Part shown: piece by piece, positions 1-8,680 of the stretch
Layout of the letters: every line of letters begins with the position of its first letter
Position numbering within the stretch: the stretch's first letter is position 1
Source: an uncultured Aquimarina sp.
GTDB taxonomy: Bacteria > Bacteroidota > Bacteroidia > Flavobacteriales > Flavobacteriaceae
Direction: 5' to 3'
Assembly: GCA_947496705.1 (NCBI GenBank)
Contig: CANMDW010000008.1
Span: forward strand, 113,931-177,930
DNA length: 64,000 nt
Translations under genes and position numbers: made by a program
Notes under the pieces: model-generated
Database searches by the model: none
Told to the model about the DNA's origin: nothing
Seen by the model: only the letters and a program-made list of their open reading frames with translations

Positions 1-296
1 TTCAATTGCTTTAATACGTTCGTAATTTCTGGGTATAACGTATTTTGATAAATTCCTTTTTCAGAAAAGTATTCACGATAGTAATTGACTGCTTTTGCTG
101 CATTTTCTTTATTTAACCCATAATGAATTTCAAACGAGTCAATTAATGGAGGGCCAATGAAGGCTTTTAGCTCCTCCTTGTTACTAGCTCTAATATCCAT
201 TTTATCTAATGCAAAAAGTATTGAATTAATTATTCCTACTTCAGGCTCAATGATTGTACCGTCAAGGTCAAAAAGTATGTTTTTAATTTGGTTCAT
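1..296 (-). CDS. HAD-superfamily hydrolase, phosphoglycolate-phosphatase-like (partial, runs off the left edge)
   Basis: Only the first 98 codons are in the window; the C-terminus lies beyond base 1. The start is the ATG at 296-294. Residues 8-14 read FDLDGTI, the HAD motif I in which the first Asp is the nucleophile and the second the acid/base. The following helical stretch, including GPPL at about residue 45, looks like the cap of subclass IA enzymes (phosphoglycolate or beta-phosphoglucomutase-like). The family hydrolyses small phosphate esters in the cytoplasm. The substrate cannot be told because motifs II-IV are not visible. The gene lies next to decayed sequence, so it may sit at the edge of an intact region outside the window. 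Confidence 0.85.
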   Translation of the reverse strand, partial: MNQIKNILFDLDGTIIEPEVGIINSILFALDKMDIRASNKEELKAFIGPPLIDSFEIHYGLNKENAAKAVNYYREYFSEKGIYQNTLYPEITNVLKQL

Positions 297-356
297 TTTA
301 ATTGAGTATAATGTTTTACACCAACTATTCTGTTTATACAATGTGGCGAACAATTT

Positions 357-595
357 TCAATTCCATATTCCATTGGATTTTGTTAGAATGATTGGAATAA
401 CATCACGAGAATTGTGTGTTCATGTTGGGTTACATACCCTCCTTTATTTCCTATGAGAGTCCATCCGTCCTTATCTTCAATACTTTAGTTGATATTCCAA
501 CTTTTGCATATTCTCTCATCATTTTTAGTGTAGTTCCAACAATTTCACCAATTTTTTTCATTTCCGATTAGTTCCGATTCTTTTGCTATTGACAT
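357..595 (-). pseudogene. map: Remnant of a type I methionine aminopeptidase gene (map)
   Basis: Reading the minus strand from an ATG at 595 gives MSIAKESELIG. After a one-base shift it continues MKKIGEIVGTTLKMMREYAK, the usual N-terminus of flavobacterial type I methionine aminopeptidase. The middle, with all the metal ligands, is missing. The sequence then resumes in another frame as DKDGWTLIGNKGGYVTQHEH and, after one more shift, ends DVIPIILTKSNGIWN-stop, which resembles the family's C-terminus. About 90 of the expected ~270 residues remain, in at least three frames, so no enzyme can be made. It is presumably a decayed extra copy. A functional map must lie elsewhere because the enzyme is essential. 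The identification rests on my recall of the family sequence. Confidence 0.75.
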
Positions 596-730
596 TTTAT
601 TTTTTCATCATTGGTTACAATGTATAGTATATAGTAAGTAGGACAGTAGAAAGAAGTGAGCTTTCAAGTTTGTGCCAAGTCAAAACATTATGTTTTAATT
701 TCAATTTATCCCAACGGGTCTCTTCTCGCA

Positions 731-868
731 TCATTCCATCATCATTGCTTTCATTAGTATTGTATAATGATTACTACCAGTCGTTTCCATAAATCCATTT
801 TTCTGATAATACATAGAAATCGATATCAGGAACAAACAGATGTAAGCTGTGTTTTGAAATTTACTCAT
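731..868 (-). other. Possible 45-codon ORF or gene remnant
   Basis: An ATG at 868-866 overlaps the stop of the upstream serine hydrolase gene (ATGAGTAA arrangement) and opens a 45-codon frame ending at 731. The peptide starts with a hydrophobic run and ends YYQKNGFMETTGSNHYTILM, which resembles the last strands of a GNAT acetyltransferase. It could be an acetyltransferase tail that became joined to the end of the previous gene. Another frame just downstream (about 617-760, minus) also reads without stops for some 40 codons and includes MMREETRWDK. I cannot assign it. Together with the map remnant this makes 300-860 look like a stretch of worn-out genes. Confidence 0.25.
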
Positions 869-1991
869 TTTCATTTTTTACTTTATTAAGAATATCTCTT
901 ATACCCATACTTAAAACGGTACTCCATTCTATACCATTTAATTTTCCTTCCAATCTATCTGCCCAAGAGTTTGAAAGAACAATAATGACATATCCATTAT
1001 CATAAAAACGAATAATTCCATTATGAGCGCCATCTTCTGAGCCTCCATGTCTTATTTCTTTCAACTTTCCTTCTTGATTCTGAACAAACCAACCATATCC
1101 ATAGAAAGTGCCATTTATAGCATCTCCTCTCACATTAGTATACGGCTTGAAAAACCGCTGTGTATTACTTTCTTTAAGAATTTTATTATTCTTAATTACA
1201 TTTAACCATTTGAATAAATCTTGAGTTGTACTATACAGCCCAGTCCCACCTTTATAACCATAATTTGTAATACAAATACCTTTATTATAAACTTTTTCGG
1301 GTAAGGCATTTAATATCTCAAGATCGTTGAAAGGGGCAATGGTATTCTCACCATCCTTTTCCATACCCCAAAAACCTGTTTGCGTTAAATTAGCTGGAGA
1401 TAGTAAATGCTGAGAAATATAGTCTTCAAATGTTTGTCCCGATACAAGTTCAATTATGATTGCTAAAAGGTTGTAGCCTTCTGCAGAATAGCTAAACTTT
1501 TCACCTATCTCATATTTTAAGTTAGAAGACAATACTAAATTAATAGCCTCATTTCTATTAGTAATACCATCTAAAGGATAATTATTACCTAAGCCTGAGC
1601 TATGTGTAAGAAGATGGTGAATAGTAATACCCTTTTTGTCTTCAGGAATGTAGCTTATAAATTTAGTTATAGAATCATTAATTGATAGCTTGCCCTCTTC
1701 TTGCAATTTAAGTATCGCTGTCGCAGTAAATTGTTTGGACATTGAGGCAATGTAGAATGCAGTAGTGGTTTTAAAATTCGAATCCCCATACGCATTGTTA
1801 AAGACAATTTTATTGTTCTTACCTACTAAAACCGTACCCTTAAAGCCTACTTTTTCTTGTTCTTTTACATAGGATTTGATTGTGTCTTTCAACAAAGAAT
1901 TTGCATTATCTGTCTTATTCTTTTTCATTTCAGAGCACCCAAAAAAAAACATTAAGGTGAAAAGGTATCGTAAAATTTGTGGAGTTTTCAT
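861..1991 (-). CDS. Serine hydrolase of the beta-lactamase / penicillin-binding-protein family (S12-like), lipoprotein
   Basis: 376 aa. The N-terminus is a lipoprotein signal ending FFFGC (Cys19), so the protein should be anchored in a membrane facing the periplasm or outside. The beta-lactamase-related fold is indicated by SMSK at 83-86 (SxxK, Ser83 nucleophile), an LLTHSSGL segment at about 127-134, and RHGG at 314-317 in place of the usual H-T/S-G. The second catalytic box reads YSA (168-170), where most family members have YxN. Family members act as D-Ala-D-Ala carboxypeptidases, esterases or D-aminopeptidases, and a true beta-lactamase role is unlikely. The gene stands alone between decayed sequences, and the substrate cannot be inferred. 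Confidence 0.85.
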   Translation of the reverse strand: MKTPQILRYLFTLMFFFGCSEMKKNKTDNANSLLKDTIKSYVKEQEKVGFKGTVLVGKNNKIVFNNAYGDSNFKTTTAFYIASMSKQFTATAILKLQEEGKLSINDSITKFISYIPEDKKGITIHHLLTHSSGLGNNYPLDGITNRNEAINLVLSSNLKYEIGEKFSYSAEGYNLLAIIIELVSGQTFEDYISQHLLSPANLTQTGFWGMEKDGENTIAPFNDLEILNALPEKVYNKGICITNYGYKGGTGLYSTTQDLFKWLNVIKNNKILKESNTQRFFKPYTNVRGDAINGTFYGYGWFVQNQEGKLKEIRHGGSEDGAHNGIIRFYDNGYVIIVLSNSWADRLEGKLNGIEWSTVLSMGIRDILNKVKNENE

Positions 1992-2055
1992 TCTTGTTTT
2001 GTTTTTGGTTAATTCTTGTAATTCATTTTTATCTTTTCTTTAATTTTTGCTGGAA

Positions 2056-2411
2056 TTATTTAACAACATACGTAAAATAATTGATTAGCAATTGGATTAC
2101 TTGATACTCTCCCAAAAGAAATTGTTTGATCACAATATAATAATCTAATCGTTTTTTTAAAGGTTCATAACGAAGATCCCTGTATGCAGGGTTACCTGCT
2201 AATAGAGCTGCTTCTAGTTCTGGATTTTCTAATGCTAATAAAGATGATAAGGGAATACGACTTAATTCAACTTTTTTTTATGTAGCTCTTTACTGTATTT
2301 TTACTCATCTCCAAATTACGGGCAATAGTCTTGATCCCTTTTTCTTGCCTGTGTATTCTTAATAAGTTGTTTTACCAAACTCATACGCTTTGGTGTCCCT
2401 GCCATAGACAT
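2056..2411 (-). pseudogene. istA: IS21-family transposase (IstA-type) N-terminal fragment, frameshifted
   Basis: From the ATG at 2411 the minus strand reads MSMAGTPKRMSLVKQLI. After a one-base shift it continues RIHRQEKGIKTIARNLEMSK and NTVKSYIKK, a helix-turn-helix typical of Bacteroidota IS21 IstA proteins. A run of eight A (plus-strand T's near 2272-2279) causes a second shift, and the frame goes on VELSRIPLSSLLALENPELE through YRDLRYEPLKKRLDYY. It then degenerates and stops at 2056-2058. No DDE catalytic core and no IstB gene follow. This is therefore the 5' end of a dead insertion sequence. Terminal-repeat-like copies lie just upstream at 2465 and 2550. Confidence 0.8.
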
Positions 2412-2464
2412 CTTTTGATGGTTAAAGAACCATCAAGTAAAACCAAAATCAAATAGCCTAAGGA

Positions 2465-2564
2465 GTCAGCTTGATCCAGAATAACTGATCTCATTACTTG
2501 CTAAAAGTAATATTGAACTAAAATTTGGTTATCTTTTTAATACAGAGAGGTCAGTTTGATCTAG
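2465..2564. repeat. IS21-like left-end repeats, two imperfect copies
   Basis: gtcagcttgatccag (2465-2479) and gtcagtttgatctag (2550-2564) are two copies of one motif with two mismatches, in the same orientation, about 85 bp apart. They lie just upstream of the IstA fragment. Multiple repeats at each terminus are known for IS21-family elements. I see no matching right end in the window, so the other end has been lost. Confidence 0.55.
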
Positions 2565-2585
2565 TATATCCATTATTGAATTATA

Positions 2586-4037
2586 TTATGATCCCGGTTT
2601 ATTAGGTATCACTTGTTGAGCATCCAAATAATACGGTCCATCCCAAGATGGTGGTAAGGCATTTACATTTTGGCCTGTAATGGCTCTATAAATACCAATA
2701 CTGGTATTTCCTCTTTCCGTAAGCCTTCTTCCTCCAAAAACAGTTTCCACTACATAATCGAAATTGAAAACATTATTTTCTACGATAACATCCTGTATAC
2801 CTTCTTCACTTTGCGGATTTTGTGGGTCAAATGTTATTGACCATGGGTTATTTTGGGTTGAACCATCCCCTAAAGTATTGTTTGCTACTACAATCCAACG
2901 ACTGGCACTATTTATACTGTTTTTTGTCAAAATCTCGTTTTCATTTGGTAATATCCCACCACTGTGCAATTTAATATTATGCTGGGCAGAACCTGCATTA
3001 TAAAACAAATTGTGGCCTATAAAAGTATTCACTGCATATCGTGGTCTGATATTGTGCTGTGAAGGATTAGCCAATTCTGTACCGAGCATATTAAAACCTG
3101 TAGATAGTACCCAAGAATTAAAACCAGTTGTTGGCGCAGTATTAGTAGCCTCATACATAAAAATATTCCACGGATATCGCATACTATCCGATTGACTCGA
3201 AGTACCATTTATGACATAATGTTCTACGGTGTCACCCACATAAAAGCTAGTATTAGTGCCTCTGATTATATAGATATCCTCTGCAGAATTGGGGATATTG
3301 ATTGCTTGAGAATCCAAATCCAGAACAGCAATCCGTGCAGCCCAATTGGTAATAGAGGGGGGCCCTCGTTCAATATTGATTTCTCCTACAATGGGATTTA
3401 ACCCTGAACCATTTTTTCCGATTTGTACATCTTGAACTTGTTTTAAATTAATGCTGCCAAATGATGTGAAATTTTGACCAGACATCAACAAATAACGTTT
3501 TCCTGACTCCCATTGTGGCCAATTGGTTTGATTGGTTAGCAGAATTGCTCCATCTGGAGCTCCAGTAGTGTCTATATTATTACTTATTACTACTGTATTA
3601 GCACCTACATATACCTCATTGGTAGGGGTAACGGTAATTACAATAGATTCGTCGCTAAAGTTACCTTTGCTATCCTGAGCTCTAACTTTAACTGTATATT
3701 TACCAGCAGTTTCAAATATATGTGAAGCAATCGGACCTCCTATTTGCGAATTTTTAGGTTCACCACTATGTTTCCAAAGACCACTAGTTGGGTCATTGAA
3801 TGTGAAATGATAGCCTAGCTCTCTAAATGTATCTAGGCTATTATCTGCATGGGTCGTTTCAATAGCACTAAATTGTACAGCCAGTGGAGCGGGACCACTA
3901 ATTCTGCTAGCTTTTAGTTTTGTTATAACAACTTCATTTTCATTTGCTGGAGTATTGTTTGTTGCTTCATCGTCTGAATTACATCCGACAAATAATACTA
4001 TACATAATACGCTGGTGATCCTTAAAATATTTCTCAT
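2586..4037 (-). CDS. PKD-domain lipoprotein with a parallel-beta-helix-like C-terminal region
   Basis: 483 aa. A signal peptide ends FVGC (Cys19), followed by NSDDE, an acidic stretch like the lipoprotein surface-export signal of flavobacteria, so cell-surface display is likely. Residues about 38-137 form a PKD domain, with GPAPLAVQFSA at its start and GKYTVKVRAQDSKGN near its end. The remainder (about 145-460) has repeated strands such as VVANNTLGDGS and DVIVENNVF, the look of a right-handed beta-helix found in pectate-lyase-like proteins. No lyase residues can be identified with confidence. A role in binding or processing polysaccharide or glycoprotein is plausible, but enzymatic activity is unproven. 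The nearest upstream gene is a pseudogene 18 bp away. Confidence 0.75.
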   Translation of the reverse strand: MRNILRITSVLCIVLFVGCNSDDEATNNTPANENEVVITKLKASRISGPAPLAVQFSAIETTHADNSLDTFRELGYHFTFNDPTSGLWKHSGEPKNSQIGGPIASHIFETAGKYTVKVRAQDSKGNFSDESIVITVTPTNEVYVGANTVVISNNIDTTGAPDGAILLTNQTNWPQWESGKRYLLMSGQNFTSFGSINLKQVQDVQIGKNGSGLNPIVGEINIERGPPSITNWAARIAVLDLDSQAINIPNSAEDIYIIRGTNTSFYVGDTVEHYVINGTSSQSDSMRYPWNIFMYEATNTAPTTGFNSWVLSTGFNMLGTELANPSQHNIRPRYAVNTFIGHNLFYNAGSAQHNIKLHSGGILPNENEILTKNSINSASRWIVVANNTLGDGSTQNNPWSITFDPQNPQSEEGIQDVIVENNVFNFDYVVETVFGGRRLTERGNTSIGIYRAITGQNVNALPPSWDGPYYLDAQQVIPNKPGS

Positions 4038-4055
4038 CGTTTGTTTTTATTGTTT

Positions 4056-4608
4056 TTACTTTTTTAAAATTTTATATGTTTTTATGTATATTCCTTCTAT
4101 AGAAATATTTGCAAAGTAAATACCTTTCGCTCCTCTGATATCAATGGTCATACGTTCAGATTTCATCATACCTATATTCAGAAATTGTTTGCCCAAGTAA
4201 GTCTCTTATTTTTACGGTGATATTTTCGTAAAACTTACCGAAATCAATGAATATCTTTCTTGTAGTAGGATTAGGGTATACGTATAGATCATCAGGTACA
4301 TTTCCAATCGTATCAATACTAAGTGTATTTAATTGATATTCAGAAAAAAATAGTGTAGTTGGATCTAAGCTATTACCATATAAATTTCCTTCATACCCTA
4401 AAGTATGTATTCTCCCATTTTTATCAATATCTAAACTATTCATAGTTATATATAATGGGTTTCCTTTATGCAAAACATCTTGCCAATTGCCAGAAGTATC
4501 AAAATGAGCCAAAAAACCATCTACACTAGAAGATGTACTACTCATACTTTCATTACCAAAAGCTACATTAGCACCTATAAACTGACCAGAAACTAGGACT
4601 GAATTATT
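4056..4608 (-). pseudogene. C-terminal remnant of a T9SS-secreted repeat protein
   Basis: An open minus-strand frame without a start begins after a stop near 4611, reading VLVSGQFIGANVAFG and DGFLAHFDTSGNW, typical of SBBP-like beta-propeller repeats. It leads into a T9SS type A sorting domain (YVYPNPTTRKIFIDFG, VKIRDLLGQTISEY). The frame stops at 4156, but the rest of the sorting domain (ERMTIDIRGAKGIYFANISI to a stop at 4056) is present in another frame. So the gene has lost its 5' part and suffered a frameshift in the sorting signal. An in-frame Met at 4545 could start a 129-codon ORF, but that peptide would lack both a signal peptide and an intact sorting domain. Confidence 0.75.
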
Positions 4609-4893
4609 ATATATTTAGAATTCTCTCGTTTTTACATATTTAAATTAGCTCAGTTTTCAAAATTATATCAAACCATGTTGGCTATACATCACTATAAAGA
4701 GGTATCCTTATAAATACTTAATAAAAGGTAATCTAGAATAACCTTCTTTTTTATTCTTTATTCTTTTACATTAATTTTTATGTTTGAAGTAACTCTCGTA
4801 GACTTTTGATTACATAAAAGATAAAACACAAGTTTAGCAATTTATCAGCACTATTTTAGTCGATTTAAACTTGTAATTGTTTCTTTACAACCA

Positions 4894-5418
4894 TTATTTG
4901 GTCGATTTAACAGATTTGGCAATTTTTTCAGCAAGACTTTGAAGGTTTTTAGGTACAGAAATCTTGGCTTGTAATTCACCCGTTCTATAATAGACAGATA
5001 CAATATTACCTTGTTCATTCACTGCTAAAAAACCATTATTAGTTTGTTCAGCCTTCGTAATATTTGTTGCCATAAAATTTTTAAGATCTTTCTTAAAACC
5101 ATCGAGAGAACTGATTTCACCAAAAGCAGGATTCACAGAAATGTTTACTTCATTCATATTATCAGACAATATCTGTGAGGTAGTAAATCCATATTCGCCA
5201 TCAGAAAGAACTTTGGCCTTTTTGGGAACAAGAATAGTGAATCCCATTTTGCTATTTTCATAGTTCGTAAGTTCAATGTTATCTTCTTCTTGACCATCAC
5301 TTTTCTTTTCTTTTTTTTCATTATTTTGTTTAACCTCTTTTTCTTTAGAATTGGTACCATCACATGATATCAAATTCATAGTAGTTATAATTGTAAATAA
5401 GAATACTATTTTTTTCAT
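4894..5418 (-). CDS. Small lipoprotein of unknown function
   Basis: 174 aa. A lipoprotein signal ends LISC (Cys19), followed by a Lys/Glu/Asp-rich linker (about residues 22-50) and a compact domain starting at MGFTILVPKKAKVL. The domain ends with an amphipathic Leu/Ala/Lys helix. The globular part resembles small PsbP/DUF1795-like folds found in Bacteroidota lipoproteins (a hydrophobic GFTxxVP strand, then NISVNP), but I cannot assign a family firmly. The spacing to its neighbours suggests a single-gene unit. Confidence 0.65.
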   Translation of the reverse strand: MKKIVFLFTIITTMNLISCDGTNSKEKEVKQNNEKKEKKSDGQEEDNIELTNYENSKMGFTILVPKKAKVLSDGEYGFTTSQILSDNMNEVNISVNPAFGEISSLDGFKKDLKNFMATNITKAEQTNNGFLAVNEQGNIVSVYYRTGELQAKISVPKNLQSLAEKIAKSVKSTK

Positions 5419-5489
5419 TCTTTATGATTTGTTAATGTTCAAAAATTTTATTGGCCGAAAAGTAAAATTTTTGCCAGCGCAAGAAAAGT

Positions 5490-5521
5490 TATGGTGGGTA
5501 AGATTTATAAATCACACCATA
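5490..5521 (-). terminator. Stem-loop downstream of the TPR/AraC regulator gene
   Basis: tatggtg (5490-5496) pairs with caccata (5515-5521), and the loop holds a second palindrome, gatttataaatc. On the minus strand the hairpin lies 38 bp past the regulator's stop and is followed by acttttctt. It is plausible as a transcription end, but the T-run is interrupted. Confidence 0.4.
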
Positions 5522-5558
5522 AAAAAGGAGCGCTCTTAATCCGGCAGTTGCAGCAATT

Positions 5559-7265
5559 TTAATCCTGAATACGTTTTATAAAATATGATGGGTATATTCC
5601 TGTTTTTTTATAAAAAGCAGCAGAAAAAGATTGCCTACTTTTAAACCCAACCTCTTTTGCAATTGCTTCTATCGTAAAAAAACGTAAAGATCTATTTTTG
5701 GTCAATTGATCAACTGCAAAATCAATTCGTAAATTATTGAGGTAATTTGAAAAATTAACATGCTTATAGTCATTTATGATTTTTGATAAATATGCACTAT
5801 TTGTATTTAACTCTTTGGCTAATGAATTAAGAGTATAATACTTCTTTGAAAATTTATTAGAGTTCTCAAAACTATTAAGTTGCTTTAAAACATATTCCAC
5901 AATTTCAAAAGGAATATCGGTATTCTCTTTCTTTTTTGAAAAACTAATAATATCGGTAACATATAAATTTGAATCAGAATCTTTATTTTTATGTTGTTCA
6001 AGTAACTTTTGGAAACGCTTTTTATTTAGATAACTTTTTCTTAAACCATAAATAGCCAATGCAAAAAGAAGTATTATAAACAGAATTAAGATTATGATCA
6101 TTTCATGTTTTAAAAATTTATCCTGTTTTAATTGATTAATTAATTTTTCTTTTTCAGAAATCAATTCGTGTGTATCATACTTTTTACTAATATTTTTACT
6201 TAAGTATATTTGGTTAGTATGATTAATACTATCAAGTCTGAGTAAAGTATTAATGTATTGAAATTGCTTATCAATATCTTTTTTCGATCTATAATAATCT
6301 ATCAAATAGCTATAACTATCAAGCAACAAAGGCACTACATCTCTAGTCTCTTTAAAAATAGAGTCCACACTTTTAAAGTATAGAATACTCTTATCTATTT
6401 CGCCAAGAGCAAAATAAGAACGGGCAATGTAATAATTACAAGTAGCTGTTCTTGTTTTTACGTTTTCACTTTTTTGCATAAGACTTTTTCCTTTTTTTAA
6501 ACTATCGATTGCATAATGATATCTTTTTAAGAAAAAGTGTTGTATGCCTGAGGTTGTAACAAAATAAGAGTATGATGATGTATCTTTATTTTTTAAGGTT
6601 TGTTGAATTCCTTCAGTAATATATCCCGTTGCTGAATCAAACTGTTTACTTTGAATATAGGAATCGGCTAAAGCAAAGAGCCCTCTACTATAATTTTTTG
6701 AGTGCTTGTATCTGGCATTATTATGTTTAAGAAATTTTAAATAATTTATGAAAATTGATTGTGCTTCCTTTCTTTCATCGATAGTATTCTTTAATAACCC
6801 TATATTAAATTTTAAAGTCCAAAATAAAAATTCATTTCCATTTTCTTTTGCATATTTCGAAGCCTCCAAATAAAAGTCCAAAGCCTTTTTGTAATTTCCT
6901 AATTCATAGTATATATTTCCTTTCAATAAATACCCAGAACCCGGGTATCTAATATGTTTTATATTTTTAGTAATACTAATAATACTATCGGCATATTTTA
7001 ATTGATTTGGAGCATTTAATTTCGATAAAAAATAATAAGCATTTGCCATGCCAATAGTGTCCATTTGGGATTTGGCATTATAAAGAGACAACATAACTAT
7101 CTGTAGTTTTAAAGAATCTTCCGATAGTTGATTAATTTTCGTTTTTAGCACTAAAAAGTCTGAAGAGTTGTCTGAATTTTTTAAATATTTAATTTGTCCC
7201 ATTAGTGGCTGAACAAAAATCAGTAAAATTACTACGCTGTTTGTAAACAAAAACTTCATCATCAT
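5559..7265 (-). CDS. Membrane-anchored TPR protein with C-terminal AraC-type DNA-binding domain
   Basis: 568 aa. An N-terminal signal or anchor (hydrophobic to about residue 24, ending LMGQ) is followed by tetratricopeptide-type helical repeats over roughly 75-340, for example YYELGNYKKALDFYLEA. A single membrane helix lies at about 389-408 (IIILILFIILLFALAIYG). A cytoplasmic AraC/XylS domain occupies about 475-568, with the two helix-turn-helix units LNSLAKELNTNSAYLSKIIN and FTIEAIAKEVGFKSRQSFSA. Such one-protein sensors pass a periplasmic signal to DNA across the inner membrane. It could regulate the nearby glycan locus or only its own neighbours, and nothing in the sequence decides this. 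The start at 7265 gives MMMKFLF; the second or third Met is equally possible. Confidence 0.85.
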   Translation of the reverse strand: MMMKFLFTNSVVILLIFVQPLMGQIKYLKNSDNSSDFLVLKTKINQLSEDSLKLQIVMLSLYNAKSQMDTIGMANAYYFLSKLNAPNQLKYADSIISITKNIKHIRYPGSGYLLKGNIYYELGNYKKALDFYLEASKYAKENGNEFLFWTLKFNIGLLKNTIDERKEAQSIFINYLKFLKHNNARYKHSKNYSRGLFALADSYIQSKQFDSATGYITEGIQQTLKNKDTSSYSYFVTTSGIQHFFLKRYHYAIDSLKKGKSLMQKSENVKTRTATCNYYIARSYFALGEIDKSILYFKSVDSIFKETRDVVPLLLDSYSYLIDYYRSKKDIDKQFQYINTLLRLDSINHTNQIYLSKNISKKYDTHELISEKEKLINQLKQDKFLKHEMIIILILFIILLFALAIYGLRKSYLNKKRFQKLLEQHKNKDSDSNLYVTDIISFSKKKENTDIPFEIVEYVLKQLNSFENSNKFSKKYYTLNSLAKELNTNSAYLSKIINDYKHVNFSNYLNNLRIDFAVDQLTKNRSLRFFTIEAIAKEVGFKSRQSFSAAFYKKTGIYPSYFIKRIQD

Positions 7266-7944
7266 ATTATAATTTTATTAGTAAGCAATATGCTATCTTT
7301 ATAATATTTATTAGAAAATATCAACAAAGGAAATCATAGATAAACCTCAATTCTTCTATATACCCCATTATACTCTTACTATTTTCTATGACAGACTACA
7401 CAAAATCATCTCTTACAGGTAATACAAGTTTATCTAGATAGCAAGCTTATTATGCTTTCCAAAAACCATCTCCTTCTATAGCCTTGCAATTTTCGATTGA
7501 CCCACAGAAAGTAGTTAATATTGAAACTCTAAATATTAAAGTCATTTTTTAATAAGTTTCATTGCTTAAATAAATGGGCATATAATTAAAAAGTATAAGA
7601 TTAGTTTATTTAAAAAAATTACGCAAAAATAGTTACTAAATTAAATGTTAAAGTTAATTAGTAACTACTTTTCATGGTCTATTTCAAGTTTAAAAAAGTT
7701 TATACTCAAAACCTATGCATTTAAATCCATTTTTACCTATAAAAAAGATTACATAGTAAAGGTGAGGAATTCGGTGAGTTTCTTTCTATGAGAAATGCTA
7801 AAATATTAATAAACAGGTAATTAAAATCAACGATTACAATCCTTTCGACTCTACTGAAATTTGGTAGTAATTACCATCAAAAGAGGCTATCTGAAAAAGC
7901 AGTCTTTTTTGTTCAATTTTGGGTGTTACTCTAGTCTTAATAAT
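7266..7944. other. 680-bp AT-rich gap without an intact gene
   Basis: No convincing gene is present. One plus-strand frame from an ATG at 7388 to a stop at 7550-7552 reads like protein (MTDYTKSSLTGNTSLSR, then QAYYAFQKPSPSIALQFSID) but is cut by a TAG at 7439-7441. It may be a remnant or chance. Near 7881-7910 a partly self-complementary stretch followed by six T's lies just beyond the cutC stop. The remainder is featureless A/T-rich DNA. Confidence 0.5.
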
Positions 7945-8571
7945 TTAAATTAGCTCTCCTACTATCTTTTTCCCGTGATATGATTTTGCTTTTATAGACC
8001 GATGTAGTTCTTCTATATTTTTGTTGGATATTGACCCTGCCGGAAGTATTTCTAGTTTTTCTTTAGACATGGATACCATTTTTTTCAGAATAGCCTTTCC
8101 TTCAGTTGCTGTTGGTTTACCTCCGGAAGTCAATACTGTTGTTATGCCACCAATTTCTAAAAGATCATTTAATGCTACAATAATATCTGGTGTTTCATCA
8201 ATTGCTTTATGGATTACTACCTTCATTGGCAGTGCAGCTTTTACTAGTGTGGCTATTCTGTTAAGATCTAAAGTGTTATCTTCTTTTAAAATACCAAATA
8301 CAACTCCATCTACTCTCAGTATTTTACAGGATCTTATTTGCTCCTTCATTATTTCGAATTCATCTTCAGAATAAACAAAATTGCCTCCTCTGGGGCGTAT
8401 CATTACCCGTATTGGGATGCTTATTTTTTCTTTTGTTTCTTTTATAACTTCCAAAGGAGGTGTAATTCCACCAACACTTAGGTCTCCACATAATTCAATC
8501 CTATTTGCTCCTTTCTGTTCTGCAAGTAATGCTTGATAAACTCCTTCTACACAGGCTTCTTTTATATACAT
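7945..8571 (-). CDS. cutC: CutC-family protein
   Basis: 208 aa, a CutC-type TIM barrel (PF03932). Recognisable segments are the N-terminal EACVEGVYQALLAEQKGANR followed by IELC, then IPIRVMIRPRGGNFVYSEDE, VVFGILKEDNTLD, HKAIDETPD, VLTSGG and EILPAGSIS. The protein is about 30 residues shorter at the C-terminus than many members, yet all the barrel strands seem present. The family was named for copper homeostasis, but its biochemical role is not established. In Bacteroidota it often accompanies hexosaminidase or mannosidase loci, which fits its place as the last gene of the array, 109 bp downstream of the FG-GAP protein gene. No signal peptide is visible, so it should be cytoplasmic. Confidence 0.85.
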   Translation of the reverse strand: MYIKEACVEGVYQALLAEQKGANRIELCGDLSVGGITPPLEVIKETKEKISIPIRVMIRPRGGNFVYSEDEFEIMKEQIRSCKILRVDGVVFGILKEDNTLDLNRIATLVKAALPMKVVIHKAIDETPDIIVALNDLLEIGGITTVLTSGGKPTATEGKAILKKMVSMSKEKLEILPAGSISNKNIEELHRSIKAKSYHGKKIVGELI

Positions 8572-8680
8572 ATCTGTATGATAGTTTTAGTATGAACTCA
8601 TCTTGAGTAATGGTTTTATTAAACTTATTTTTTAAAAAAGTTTCGACGAATAGCCTGTCGGAACAAACCAAAAGGTAGTA

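Noticed and set aside
861..1991. Class C beta-lactamase resistance gene
   Set aside because: YSA and HGG boxes, lipoprotein signal and general sequence fit the broad PBP-like hydrolase family, not AmpC.
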